A DNA stretch of 64,000 bases, from contig JAESUZ010003505.1 of NCBI GenBank assembly GCA_017311185.1, forward strand, positions 1,550,001-1,614,000, read 5' to 3'. Of the stretch, positions 46,791-59,289 are shown one piece after another. The position numbers were made by a program, and so were the translations under genes. The notes under the pieces are model-generated. The model ran no database searches and was not told the origin of the DNA. It saw only the letters and a list, made by a program, of their open reading frames with translations. The DNA comes from Proteles cristata cristata (Eukaryota; Chordata; Mammalia; Carnivora; Hyaenidae). Position 1 is the stretch's first letter. Each line of letters begins with the position of its first letter.

Positions 46791-48009
46791 TTTCTAGCAT
46801 CTCAAGCTCAGTTTTCAATGGATTCCAAAGAAAAGGTCATTTGAAAAATCGGACATCTTCAACAGATGGATTAAGGTGATGTCTGGTAGGCCTTTGAAGA
46901 AATGCGTAGAAAGAAACGCAGAGAAAGCCACACTGTGCTTTTTTTTCTCCCACACGGACCTCTTTGGAGTTACAATAAAGCCAAGCTTTCCTCTTTCCTT
47001 GTTTACCAGGTTCTATGAAAGAGAATAGAGAGAAAGATATTCCTGTTGATGAAAATGATGACAGATAAAATGTGTTTGAAGGCTATAAAAGCTTCTTACA
47101 TCTGTAACAGCTGGTAGCCTGGGATTGGACTCTAAGGGGAGCTCATAGATATCTAATTTGAGCAATGGTTAAAAGTAAACTTGGGAACAGCTGATTCAGT
47201 GCAGTTATCTCTGGCACTGGGAAGTTTTTGTGATGTTCAGAGTCTGGCACATAAAAATCCACATGACACATATTTGCTGAGTCTAATATCCTTATGAAAA
47301 TAACAGGGATGATTTACAGGAATATATTAGACACAGCTGTTCTTATATAAACTGGGATATAACATGCTATAGCAGGTAATGAGCCATTAAAATGGGCAGA
47401 AAAGACTTGCTAATGTTCCAATAATTATGTATATTAAAATATACAAATAACATACAAATACCAGTAGCGCAGAAATCAGATTAGATAAATTGCTAGTTGT
47501 TCAGCAAATAGTAATGGCCTACCACGAATAAAGCATTTTGCTGAAACCCAAAAGGGACACAGAGTCTTTGTACCTCAACTATATTTCAGAATCACACACC
47601 AGAGAGGCTGTCTACAAAGCAAAGCAACTTAGTACTATAATGAGAACAGAGATGGAGGTGGGCCAAGGCCAAGCACCAAGGTCATTTAGTCACAAAAGCT
47701 GTCTTTTGGAAAGCTCTGACATAAACTATGGTGATTTTGAGCCCCAGAGATAACCACTCAAGTCCCACATCAGAGCTTCTGGGGATACACACAAAGAGGA
47801 AAAGTCATGAGAAAGAGAGCACTTGGTTGGAAAAATTGACATGAGAGGATTCTAATACGATGGTCCTCTGAACTTCACTAGAAATCTGGATTGAGGCCCA
47901 GTAAATGCTTTCCTCATGGCGCTTCAAATCTAGACATGGGTCTGATGCACATGCACCAATTTCCCTAAAAGGAAGCAACCTGTAAGGACATGAGGCCATA
48001 GAGTAATGA
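46791..48009. other. Unique sequence
   Basis: No recognisable gene or repeat. Confidence 0.5.
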
Positions 48010-49330
48010 CTGCAGGGCAGACGACGGCGAGGGAATAGACTTTTCCCCGAGGAGGTTGTAGACAGTCTTGTTGCAAGGTGTGTTCAGTTGAGCCCTGAAG
48101 TGTACTCAGGTTTTTGACAGGTAGTAATGATGTTTGAGAGGAAAAGTAGAGAACATAAGCAGAGCTATAGAAATAAAATAGTTCCGGACATATTAGGAGA
48201 CAAAGAGTACGCCAAACTGGTTAATGTGTAAGAAATATAGTAAGAAATGAGACTGTGAAGGATTTGGGGCTGTCAGGCTAAGGAATTTATATTTTACTTA
48301 GAAGACAGAGTCATTTGGTATTTTGATCAGGTAAACAATGAGGTTATAATGGTGCTTTTGGAGGATTACTCTTGCAATGATTATGAAGTGGTTTGGAAAG
48401 AGAGAGTTCTGAAGCAAGCCTAGTATAATAACCCAGGTAACAAAGGTCTGAGGCTGAACAGTTGCACTAGGGGTGGGATGGAATGGAGTGCTCAAAGGAC
48501 TGTTGCTCAGGAAAAGGCAACATGAGACTTTCAAGGTTGGTGAGAGAGAGAGAATGAGAAGAAAAATAAGGGGTATGGCTCAAAACGTGGTTTGGAACTT
48601 CAACTTGGTGAATAAGGTGTTAGAGAAAGACACCAGGAAACCTGAGTTTGAAGGAGATTTACATGTCGAAGCAGCTAAGTTAGTGGGGCATCTCTGCAGA
48701 AATACCCAGCAGACCTATGGAAATACATAAATGGAGCTCAAACTCGGTAAAGTGGCTGGAACTGTATGTTTGGAATTGATTTTGCTCTGCTGATAAATGA
48801 TACTTGAAAACAGGGATGAGGGTAGGAGAATATATATGCAGGTAACACAGAAAGGCTAAGAAAAGAGACCATCCCAGTGGGTCAAGAGCAAGAAGCAGTG
48901 GCCAAGGAATCAAGGAATGAAAAGGACATAGGGACAGTGAGCCTAGGTAATAACACAGAGGCCAGAACAGAAGGGAGGGATTCAAACGCAAATGAAATCG
49001 ACACCCTAATTGACCTGAGCCTAAAATTTTCTGTGGGACCTATGCGATTGAGAAGCAGAGGGGTTCCATAAGAAAGAAGGGAAGAAAAGGTAAGGGGGGG
49101 TGGTGAGGAGGGAGGAAGAAAGAAATTATGAGACAAAAACTTGAGGGGGGCCAGCAGGTAGTTCTGGGAGCCAGAGCTCATCCAGCGTGTATCACAGGAA
49201 AAGGCTAAGATTAATGACGAGGACCAGGGGGTACAGTTTTTAATTACAGCTAAGATGTTACTGAGATCTGAACTCAGCAGGCAATAGGGAGCCACTGAGG
49301 CTTAAAGAAAAGTCCAACAGGAGCCAGTGT
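48010..49330 (-). repeat. L2 LINE, central/5' part
   Basis: 'ggattactcttgcaatgatt', 'tataataacccaggtaacaa', and the following purine-rich text match the complement of L2 (AGAGTGATCC…CTGGATTACTGCAATAG). ORFs on both strands here (up to 137 codons) are by-products of the repeat. Confidence 0.65.
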
Positions 49331-49354
49331 GATTTTACAGATTGGATCAAGTTT

Positions 49355-49790
49355 CTTCACCTGCTGAAACCCTACAACCATTTCTCCTTGGTGTTAGGGT
49401 AAAGGTAAAAATCTATGTCAGGACCCTCAGTCATACACCGTCTGGTTTCCACCTCATACTCCGGGTATAAATCACGGTGCTTTACCACATCTACCTCAGA
49501 GTTTAGCCTATTCTGTTCCCTTTGAATCTCTCTGTCTCTCTCTCAAATCTCACCCCTCACTTTCTCAGGAAGAGCTTCTTCTCTGAGATTCCAGGCTATA
49601 ATAGATCCCCTGTTGATACAGGATGGCAAACTATCTTTTCCATCAGCAAATTACAATAGTAATTCTATAGATATGTCTGCCATTACTTGTTTAATGCCTG
49701 TATCCAGAATTAAATTAAGAATTATGAATTATGAAAGCAGGGACCATGTCACACACTCAGATCTGGCACAAAAAAGAAATACAGAAATCG
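49355..49790 (+). repeat. L2 LINE, opposite orientation
   Basis: 'cctgctgaaaccctacaacc' corresponds to L2 CTGCTCAAAACCCTCCAATGG, followed by 'tctgttccctttgaatctct' and a 3'-like 'gaaagcagggaccatgtcac'. It directly abuts an L2 on the other strand. Confidence 0.65.
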
Positions 49791-50164
49791 GTTCAAGACG
49801 GTAGATCATTAGAGATGATTTATTTGATATAAGGACTAGAGGCAAAAAAAAAAAAAGGACATCTTTGAAATGTCCGGAAGAAGGGTTGTTGGAACTGTGA
49901 TACATATGGAAAAAGAGAGGTATGCCTGCAAGGTGTTTTAAGATTTGAAGCAGCAGGGCCCGGGGACTAATTGGATGGGTAATGTCTCAATAATTTGAGA
50001 GACCCTATAAATATATTTAATAATACATATTTAATCTTTAATATAATATTAATATTATTTGTTCAGGATAATATTTAAGTTCCATTATTTTCTCAACTTG
50101 CTGATTTTGAAGAAACCCTTTCTCAGATCTGCAAGATCTCTGAATGGTCCAATTCCTTTTTTCC

Positions 50165-50345
50165 TGCATACCTTTTATAAAATTTTCTACAGGTATTTAT
50201 TGAGAACCGATGACAGGCACTCTTCTGGGTGCTTGAATATCAGTGAACAAAGCAAAGATCCTTACATTCATGAAGCTTATATTATTTTGCAGAAAATAAA
50301 GAGAAAACAGTATATATGAGTGTAGGATTTCGTCTATTTGAAGGT
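50165..50345 (-). repeat. L2 3'-end fragment
   Basis: 'ggtatttattgagaaccgat', 'ggcactcttctgggtgcttg', 'cagtgaacaaagcaaagatc', 'cattcatgaagcttatatta' are the complement of the L2 3' end. Confidence 0.78.
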
Positions 50346-51725
50346 ATTTCTGGGCAAAGTAAAACGAGGTAAGGTGGCATCGATACAGATAGCCCAGTGC
50401 CATGGCCCTAGTTATCTATAGCACCTAACACATACTAACTTTAGCATCTCTGTTTTATTGTTTTGCTTTTAATAAAATCCAGAAACCTTCCAATTGTAGG
50501 TATCCGATGAAATATAATTGTTCTTTTTCTCATTTTTGCCTGGAGATAACATCCTCAAAGGCAGGGAGGGAGCGAGATGTGGCTGCAGTAGGAAGAAAGC
50601 TTCCTTCCAGGTCAGCCTGCCCCGGAGCCGGAGAGAGCGGTTGGCACCATCCCTGCCCCAGCCCTCCTCGCCTTCCTTAATAGCTATGCTCGCAGCACCT
50701 CCCCCTACTTAGCATCTCAGCGCCTTTTCCAACTCTTCTGGATGATTCCTTTATTTTGCGATACTGAACATAATACACGTTTTCTCAGGCTGCTTTTCTA
50801 CTTCTGGTTTCCATCAGCTCCTTGTCTCTAAATCCTTTCTCACATGAAAGTACTGGACAGCGTATCCCAAATGTAGGTTCCTGTTTTTTGTTTTCTTGGT
50901 TTTTTGTTTTATGATTTTCCAACTAGCTTGTTACATTTCATTTTTCATTCATGAATTATAATTTTTTCATGGCTTTCTGAATAGCATTAATAAAATTTGC
51001 ATATTCATCGTAACAGTAAATAACACAATATAAAATGATAAATATTTAATAGCTTTTATTCCTCAACTTTCGGAGAATAGTTGGAACAGTTCAAACCATT
51101 GAGAAACTGTTTACTTAGAAACTGACTTTCTTGAAACAGAAGGTAAACATATTTTTTTAAATTTGTTCATAGTTTAAACAGTAAGACAAGAATAAATTAA
51201 TCCCTTCATCTATCCTCTTTCATGAAAATGTTGTCATCCTCTGCCATATACACCCCTAGTCCACAGGAATATTAGTTTTTCAGCTGAAAAAAATTGTTAA
51301 GTAAATTCCCATTATTTTAATTAATTAAAGCTTCACCACAAGTTTAAAAGTGAAATGTTTCTTTATTGTTTTCCTTATTCTCAGTAGGGGAGTGATTTTT
51401 TTTTTCATAATAAAGTAAATATACTCACTGTTTTGGTTTTGTGCAGACACGACCTTACGGTGTCTATATGTTTTCAATTAATGAATTGATCAGTTCCAGA
51501 CAATTCTAGATTCCTGGCTTCTCTTTATAAACTAAAAGGAACTTCAGTACTTCGCATTCCCTCATTTCTGGCTGCTTCATTTATTCACATATTTGTATCA
51601 CCCCTCTGTTTCTAAAGGCATATAAATTGGCAAATCCAATCCATTGATCCAGAAAAAAAGGATAAGCAGTGTTCCCTACTTTCAAAAAGCTTGCAACATA
51701 ATAAGAAATAAATAATAACCTTTAC
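50346..51725. other. Unique AT-rich sequence
   Basis: No gene. The 64-codon ORF at 50518-50712 covers a GC-richer patch (50560-50720) with no relatives recognised. Confidence 0.45.
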
Positions 51726-51741
51726 AAAATAAGTAAAGACA

Positions 51742-51950
51742 GGAGCACCTGGGTGGCTCAGGTATTTAAACATCCCACTTGGGCTCAGGTCATGATCTCC
51801 CAGTTTGTGAGTTCGAGCCCTGCTTTGGGCTCTGTGCAGACAACACGGAGCCTGGAGCCTGCTTTGGATTCTGTGTCTCCCTCTCTCTCTGCCCCTCCCC
51901 TATTCACCTGTCTCTCTGTCTTTCAAAAATAAAGATTAAAAATGTTTTAA
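51742..51950 (+). repeat. Felid tRNA-Lys SINE with perfect 16-bp duplication
   Basis: Head 'ggagcacctgggtggctcag', body 'gggctctgtgcagacaacac', tail 'caaaaataaagattaaaaat'. 'aaaataagtaaagaca' is exact at 51726-51741 and 51951-51966. Confidence 0.97.
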
Positions 51951-51966
51951 AAAATAAGTAAAGACA

Positions 51967-52527
51967 AAAAACAGTTTTAATAAGTTAATAAATGTATTTC
52001 CTCTGCTTGTACTGAAGTTTCAGATTAACCCTCTTTTGTCCCCCCAAAAAACCCTGAAATCATCGCAACAGACATGGAACTTTTTTGGAGGGTATAAAAG
52101 AGAAGTTGAAGAATTACTGAATTAGGGTAAGATTCTCTGAGAAAGTTGGTGAGCTGTGGTATCATGATACTCAGGAGGGGAGAGCTTCTCATAAAATGAA
52201 TCCAATTGAGGGGAACTTAAAGGTAGTCACTCGAAGCGTTTAGTGTGTGTCTCCTGGAGTTTGAGGACCCAGGGGACTGATGTCTGACATTTTCCAGGAG
52301 AGGTCCAAGGATACGGGCTATAGGAGTGATCGACCAAGTGGCCTACTCAGACAGAAAAAAGCTGACTGGGAGGTGACCTGTATGCCCTTTAACAGAGGCC
52401 AGCCCAGAAGCAGGAGGCCTGGAGGAGATTTGGTGAGAAAGGAGGAGGGTTCCTCCCAAGTTTAACCCTCCCCCACACACACCCCTACTTTAGATTCTGT
52501 GACTTAAAACAGTCCCGGAGGTGTGTA

Positions 52528-52569
<42 letters not shown>

Positions 52570-53148
52570 CCCACCAGTGTTGGGAAGAATAAATTAGATA
52601 GATCTCAGGTTTTGATTTTACACTGCATTTGACTTAAAAAGTCAAAGCCTCATCTAAGGGACTGTTTCTTTATGGCTTGAGATTCATAATAAAAGATTCA
52701 AAATTACTTGAAATTTCAGGCCAAGTCGTAGAAATACACCTTGTTGAAAGGTGGCCAGAGAGGGAAAAAGTAAAGCTATTTTCTTTCGGTGCCCTGCCTC
52801 GTCCCACTCACCCAGTGAGGTTGTACAGCATGAGATGTGGCCCAGGGGACCATCAAGGCTGTTCGTTGTGGAGTACAGAAAATTAGCTTAAAGCAAAATA
52901 GTGAGCATGTACTGCAGAGGGTGACAAAATTTTCATGAAAGAGGATGGAGAGTTGGATTCAGAATCAGCTGGGCACTGATTACAGATCACTGTAGACTGT
53001 GGACATAGGAATTCTGGAGGCATATCAAATTGCCACCCATTGTCTAAATATTTCATCACTCTGCATAACTCACTAAAAGCTGGAGACTGTCTTTGCATAT
53101 GAGAATAAAAATATATAATGGCTTCATGTGTTTTGCTTTCTCTTTAAG
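51967..53148. other. Unique sequence with a Z-DNA-prone tract
   Basis: No gene is recognised. A purine-rich 61-codon ORF at 52280-52465 has no relatives I know. The alternating tract at 52521-52570 is listed separately. Confidence 0.5.
52521..52570. repeat. (GT)n(GC)n alternating purine-pyrimidine tract
   Basis: Fifty nucleotides alternate strictly: GTGTGTATGC, a GTGTGC block, about eleven GT units, then five GC units ending at 52570. (GC)n next to (GT)n is the classical B-to-Z transition substrate. Confidence 0.96.
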
Positions 53149-53157
53149 AAATATGGA

Positions 53158-53389
53158 GGGGCACCTGGGTGGCTCAGTTGGTTAAGCTTCTAACTTCAGC
53201 TCAGGTTATGATCTCACAGTTTATGAGTTCAAGCCCCACATCAGGCTCTGTGCTGACAGCTCAGAACCTGCCTTGGGATCCTCTGTCTACCTCTCTCTCT
53301 GCTGCTTCCCCACTCGTGTATGCATGTTCTCTCTCTCTCTCTCTCCCCCTCTCTCTCTCTGTCAATAGTACATACATCAACTTTTTTAA
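53158..53389 (+). repeat. Felid-type tRNA-Lys SINE
   Basis: Head 'ggggcacctgggtggctcag' and body 'caggctctgtgctgacagct', with two CT arrays. 'aaatatgga' flanks it exactly (53149, 53390). Confidence 0.95.
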
Positions 53390-53398
53390 AAATATGGA

Positions 53399-54440
53399 TA
53401 AAATGGCCTACCCAACTCCCTTATCAGCCTCCACAATTACACATCCGAAGAAAATCAACATGGGAAGAAACCTATTAAACCACTGCTTCAGTAAGAGTGA
53501 AATTTGATAAGGAGAAGTAAACTGAATCAGGAAGAAGAAAAGGTGTGAGTAGATAGTTTAAGAGTAACCATAGACTATGAGCCAGTCACATGAAGGGTAA
53601 TACAGAGAAGAGGTATGCCAAACATGGGCTTTCCAGGGGTTCTTGTGTCACTTTGAATATGTAACTAAACACATGGAGGTAACCATGGTCCTGGGAACAG
53701 AGTATTGAACTTGAAACCAGTCAATGAAGGCTGTCTTTCTACCTAGTTGTACAGCAAGCTCCGGAATACATTTATCCTGATCGTGGAGAAAGACAGTCTT
53801 CTATAGGTCTCCTGGGCTCCTACATAGTGACTGAGTCTGTCCGTGAAGCAAAGCCCTGAGTGCTCTCTACCGGGGCCGTGTCTCAAGGTCATGTTTACAG
53901 AGAGCATCCTTAAGAGATGATGTAATGTCTGCTTCTGAAACCAAGAGCAAGTTTGCTTACTGCTTGCTATAAAAATGATACATTCGCCAGGGACAGTGTT
54001 CCCGGGCGGCAGGGCAAACCCACTGGATGCGCGTCTTCTGTGTGGCCCCTTCCACATTACCCACCCAAGGATGAGTAAACCAGCACAAACATGATCCCCA
54101 GGGTGCTTGTGGTACTTTCAGTGACAGAGTCAATGACACGGGGGTCTTAGGTCTTCTGCCAACTTCTGTGAAATGTTAACAGGCAAATTTACTAGCTTAC
54201 AAGTAGGGCAAAATTTCTGACCTAACAAACGTCACTAATGTGTAGTCTCTACTGGCTTTCCCTGGTTGGGTATATCATTCAGAGCTATTCAAAATACTAT
54301 ATTTAGAATGCTCTTATGTTGCTAATCTAAGCTGTCCTTAATTTTTGGAAAAACGTAACTGTTAATGCCTTAAATAAATTCATCACGTGTATTTACCTAA
54401 GTAAGTCAAAATCCTGTTTTTACTTGTTTGGTTCTGTAGG
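53399..54440. other. Unassigned, GC-richer patch at 53.75-54.13 kb
   Basis: CpG-containing words ('taccggggccgtgtc', 'tcccgggcggcaggg', 'gatgcgcgtc') stand out from the AT-rich surroundings. It could be a diverged LTR or a small unmethylated element; no family recognised. ORFs here (up to 104 codons, minus) are unconvincing. Confidence 0.4.
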
Positions 54441-54451
54441 GCTCATCCTTT

Positions 54452-54666
54452 ATTATTATTATTTAATGTTTATTTACTTATTTTGAGAGACACAGAGAGT
54501 GCAGAGAGAGGAGGGTCAGGGAGAGAAGGAGAGAGAATCCCAAGTAGGCTATGTACTGTCAGCACAGAGCCCTATGTGGAGCTCAACCCCACAAACCACG
54601 AGATAATGATCAGAGCTGAAATCAAGAGTCTGGTTGCTCAACCAAATGAGACACCGAGGTGATCCA
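54452..54666 (-). repeat. tRNA-Lys SINE (older)
   Basis: 'ttaatgtttatttacttatt' tail, 'gagaatcccaagtaggctat', 'actgtcagcacagagcccta' and head 'gagacaccgaggtgatcc'. Flanks 'ctcatccttta' and 'cccacccttta' look like an eroded duplication. Confidence 0.93.
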
Positions 54667-54679
54667 GGACCCACCCTTT

Positions 54680-57600
54680 AAATATTCATCTTTTAAGTAA
54701 GCTCCAAGATATTCTAAATATAGATCAGCAAGTTCTTATCATCTGAACTTTCCAGGACCGCCTCCCCCCACCCACCCGCCGGTTTCACCAACTTACATTC
54801 ACTCTTTCCCCTCCAGAGAACTGCTCACATGCCCCCACCCAAATACACATGACTTGAGTTAAAGACAGAAAGATGATCTGTTGATCTCTACCCATTCTAT
54901 AACATTGATTGCAGCTTGTAATGTAAAGGAGCTACCTCAACATGAAAGCAATCTATAACATAATAAACAGATGTGGCAATATAAAAGCTATTCCTGTAGT
55001 CTTATAAATGGCAGGCTGTAGTAAGATAATTATGAGGATGAATGGCCTTATTAACATCAAACACAATAGTATTTTTCAATAAACTTAAAGCATCTTCTAT
55101 TCCTTTGCAACCAGTATTGAAGAGTTGTGGAAATACGAACTTTTCCTCTGATTCATAAGGACATAAGAAGAGATAGTGACATAATTATAATTATATTAAG
55201 AAACACGGTTGATTGGCTGTCAGCATACTTTACATTTAACAATCCTGGGTGTTTTTATGTGATAATGGCATAATGACAGTAATGAACTTAGAAGTTATTC
55301 TTAGCAGAGTATCATAGCAGAGTGCAATCGATTTCTGCATAAGCTATAAATGCAATCCCCAACCTTATAGGTTATTGTAAATGCAAAGCACCAATTCTCA
55401 TTCATAACTACTTAATTAAAGAACATTATTGGTTTACCTGTAATTGCTTTAATTTATCACAGTGTTACAATTTATAAGTAATGTGTGTTATTCTTCAGTA
55501 GTTTTATTGTAATTACACATAATTTACAATTTGCATTACCGGACTTCTAATTAGCCTCTAAATATTCTTTGGATATAAAAATGAAAATGCTATTTTAAGG
55601 AGAGTAGGATAATTAACAATGTATTAAATCTATTGGCTATCAAGTATTTACCAAACAATAAAGTCACTAATTTAGGCAATTTAAGTTGGTCAGTTATAAG
55701 ATTTTATACAGTTATGGAGTATGACCTTAAGGCACTGACATTGAGAAGTATCTGTTTCAAATTCATCTTAGCATCACTCTGATCTACATTATATTTAGGA
55801 AAACAGCACATTTATTGTCTCCTTTTGTGTTGGAATGGATCGCACCAGAGAGGAGGTCAGGATACACACCTATCACAATATTCCCAAAGGAGCTTGCCTA
55901 CTCCTTTTACTGTTTTTAAGTTACTCTACTCTGAAAGATAAACAGTGGAAAAGATCAGTCAGTTGAATCTACTTTATTCCTGGAAATTGGGAAGGATCAT
56001 GTGGTTGTCCAGAAAAATCACTATTTTGAATTTTTGTTGCACAAAAGCCTTATTTTGGCATGAAATACCTATAAAGCCTTATTTTGGCATGAAATACCTA
56101 TAAAGCCAAAGTCACATGACTTGGCCATCTTACTTAAAGATGACTGATGAAAGACACATGACTGGAAATAAATGTTCCATAAAATATGCAGCCACCTGTC
56201 CAATGTGTTTTGAAAGGTCTTCAAACTTCAATATCTCCTCTGAACCAAGCTGACATCTCTAATATTAGAAACAGGGCTCTGAGTTAGGCATTTACCCAGA
56301 AAGTTCCTATAAGTGCAAATATGCTCTGTAGCATGGATGAAACATTCATCATTCATTATTATGACTGAATTCATAGGAATTCATTTCTTAGATGAGGTAG
56401 TATCAGGCAGAAGAAGTAAGAGACAGAGACAGTACTAAGTCAGAAAACAAAGAAGAGTAGAACAATAGCAGAGCATTCTGTTGAGGGCAGCAGCCTAGGC
56501 ACAGTGATAAAAGGAGCACGTATGATAGATGTGTGACACACTTAGGAGCCCAAAGAGCCCTGTGAAGTGTCTACGTACCAAGAGAGGATAGATCATTGGG
56601 AGGAATTGAGACTGACATCAAAAACAAATGTCCCTTACTTGGCAATTTTGCCTAAGGCCAACCTTAAAATCTTCCTGCTAAGATTTTTTTATTATTAGTA
56701 CCCCAGCTCTTGCCATTGTTGTGCTTTCATATCTTTAATGAACATGGAGCTTTCCATAACTCAGAATAAAAATAATTGGCTATAATTTTGTAAATTGAAT
56801 CAAAAAATAAAGTGCTAAAGTCATAAATGTCATTGACATTTCAAGCCATATCACTAAAACTGCCAATCATTCTCTCTATTCATCTGCATTGAAATTTGGT
56901 TCTAATGAATAAAATGGGCCCCCTTTTTAGCATAGTACTTCAGCTACATGCATAGCCATCAGCAGATATGAACCGTTAATGGGACAAGTCTATTCTGGGA
57001 ATTTTTGTCTACCTTTATTGAAAATGTCCACATCCCCACCCAGCGCCATTTTATATTCAGAGACCTAACCAAAGATTCCAATGATTGTGGTCACTGCAAG
57101 CACCTAAGGGTTAATAGGTCTGTCTAGGCTTTTCCATTAGTGGTGTCACTGTGGTGAAATCAACAAAGCCCTATTCTGAGGGCTTTGGGGACCAGCTTGG
57201 AAGCATTTTGTGATAATGGTGCCCATTGTAACTGGATTTGACCCATGGTTAACTCATAGCAGCAACTAAAAATGCATGCATTTAACCACACTAAATAGAA
57301 TTCTGGCCCAGACCAAGCTTTGTATGTCAGCCTCCTGATGTCACAAAATATACTGTGGAATTGATTAGCTAGTTGCATTTAATCAGACTCAATATATTTT
57401 TTGTGTGTGTGTATTTTTAGGCAAGAAATGTACAATTAAGATTTGTGGGCTGTCTGCATTTCCTTCTCTTCCAGACTGTCTGTCTTCAATATGCTCAAGT
57501 CAGTTATTACTGTAGATTATAAATGTGTCTCACTTACTCCCAGAAACAGGTTGATTCAGTTGATATAGTAAAATTCCCCTTTCTTTCCTAGTATGTATAT

Positions 57601-58949
57601 GCGTGGTTTTAAACCATACTTAAACACACATAGGAATATGACGTTGGAAGTCTGCACTAATTGAAGCAAACAATTTAATGGGCCTTATAAAGGATAAGGA
57701 CACGCCATACCTCAGCTGATTGCTTCTCAATTATGACACAGAATACTACCCCATTCTTCCTTTTGAGTATAACTTGAGCCTGTACAGTTCAGTACATAAA
57801 TGATTTTCCATGGCTTTTTAAAAGGCGGTGCATATTAATATTTTAAACTCAAGTAATTGCTTCTTGCTCAGCAATGGGTTTCATTTATGAGTGTTTATCC
57901 TCAGCAAATGGAAAGTATGGTTAATCTAAGTTAAAAATGGGTTCTTTAAATAGCTCTAATTACATTCTGTTTATATTTGTATGTATTAGACACTTAAGAT
58001 TTAATCGGTAGCAGTTCTAACAAACCGTAATGTTTATTAGCTGGTTTTAAATTATTGTTATGGATGGCAGTTGAATGAGGAAATAAATGATTTGTCTACT
58101 GTAAAATACAGTAAATAAAAGATGGACTAAGGTTAGAAAAATGATTTTTAGCATCACTTCAAATTTTAAAATAATTTATCAGAAAGAGGTTATATAAGGT
58201 ATATTCTTCCTTGTTTTTTTGTTTGTTTGTGTGTATATTTGTTTTTGAACACTAAAGATACAGAAGTAAAGAGGTCTCCAATGATCTCAGGCTAGAGGGA
58301 CCTTTGTTTTCAAAAGTCACTAAGATCTTGATGTTTAAGCCTCAGAAGGAACTAAGTTTTGCATTGTAACTTATATTTATTTTACTTTGAAGAAGAATAA
58401 ACATCAGATATAATAGGTTGATTTACAAAATGTTAGAAACCCATCCATTTAAGGTTGATGTGATGCTAGATGAAATCAATTTAATTTGCTTATATTCTAC
58501 ATGTTGATGAAACATAAAAAACCTTATTGGGTTCTGCTTTCTCTCCAAGAAATCTGTGAAAGGACTTCCTTTATCTTTGGGGAAAACTTCTCAATTGCCC
58601 ATGAGTGTTACTGAGTGAATTAAGAGACTCACAGTCATTTTCTTCACATTTCATTTCCTATTTATTTTATAGGAATTTTTCAAGATATGCAAAATGAAGT
58701 ATAAATCAGAAGACAATTTATTAATAATAACACCTGTGTCTCTGTGGAACTACAAGAATTTATCATTGTTTTTAAAAGGTGATAGTATTCCCAGAAAAGA
58801 AATTTGTGAATTTATTAGTGTCATTTTATAAATAAGAAGGAAGTGATAGAACTATTACGATTATGAGTTCTCTGCATGGTAGATAAGCGGAGGGGGAAAA
58901 CCAGAACGAGATATTACACCACATTTTCTCCTGGACAAATGTGTAACTA
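54680..58949. promoter_or_regulatory. Putative conserved non-coding block, SINE-free
   Basis: Seen: 4.3 kb with no SINE, LTR or recognisable LINE, AT-rich but not low-complexity. It has many homeodomain-type cores, e.g. 'ctacttaattaaagaa' near 55410 and 'cctgtaattgctttaattta' at 55438, and 'ttgtaattacac' at 55507. It also holds a 29-bp tandem duplication at 56044. Inferred: the longest unique stretch in a repeat-dense window is a reasonable enhancer-cluster candidate. There is no coding signal: ORFs are at most 72 codons. Function cannot be shown from one sequence. Confidence 0.35.
56044..56107. repeat. 29-bp perfect tandem duplication
   Basis: The unit beginning 'aaagccttattttggcatga' and ending 'aatacctat' occurs at 56044-56072 and 56073-56101 without a mismatch, followed by the first six bases of a third copy ('aaagcc', 56102-56107). 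Confidence 0.97.
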
Positions 58950-59125
58950 GAAAGCTCTGTGACCTTGGGCAAGTAACTAAACCTTTATGTGCTTCAATTT
59001 CCCCATCAGTTGGAAAGTAGAGAAGTAGTGAAAGTAGGGATAATAATAGCACCCACTGCATAAATTTAGCCTGAATTAGAATAATACAGGCAAGCACACA
59101 GAATTGTGCTTTCACATAAACGTTA
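58950..59125 (+). repeat. MIR SINE
   Basis: 'gctctgtgaccttgggcaag', 'taactaaacctttatgtgct', 'tcaatttccccatcagttgg' and 'gggataataatagcacccac' are textbook MIR core order. The best-preserved MIR in the window. Confidence 0.9.
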
Positions 59126-59289
59126 GGTATATTATTACTGTATTCATTTGATCTCTCCCTCTAGCTCCAAGCTCTCTACCAAGAACTAGGAAGTACCATC
59201 GCTTGCCAATTCTTCCTTTGCAGAATCTCTCTCATTGTCCCTTTCTTTTGCATTCTGGTTGCTTCTTCTGGAGCATGCCCTTGATACCT

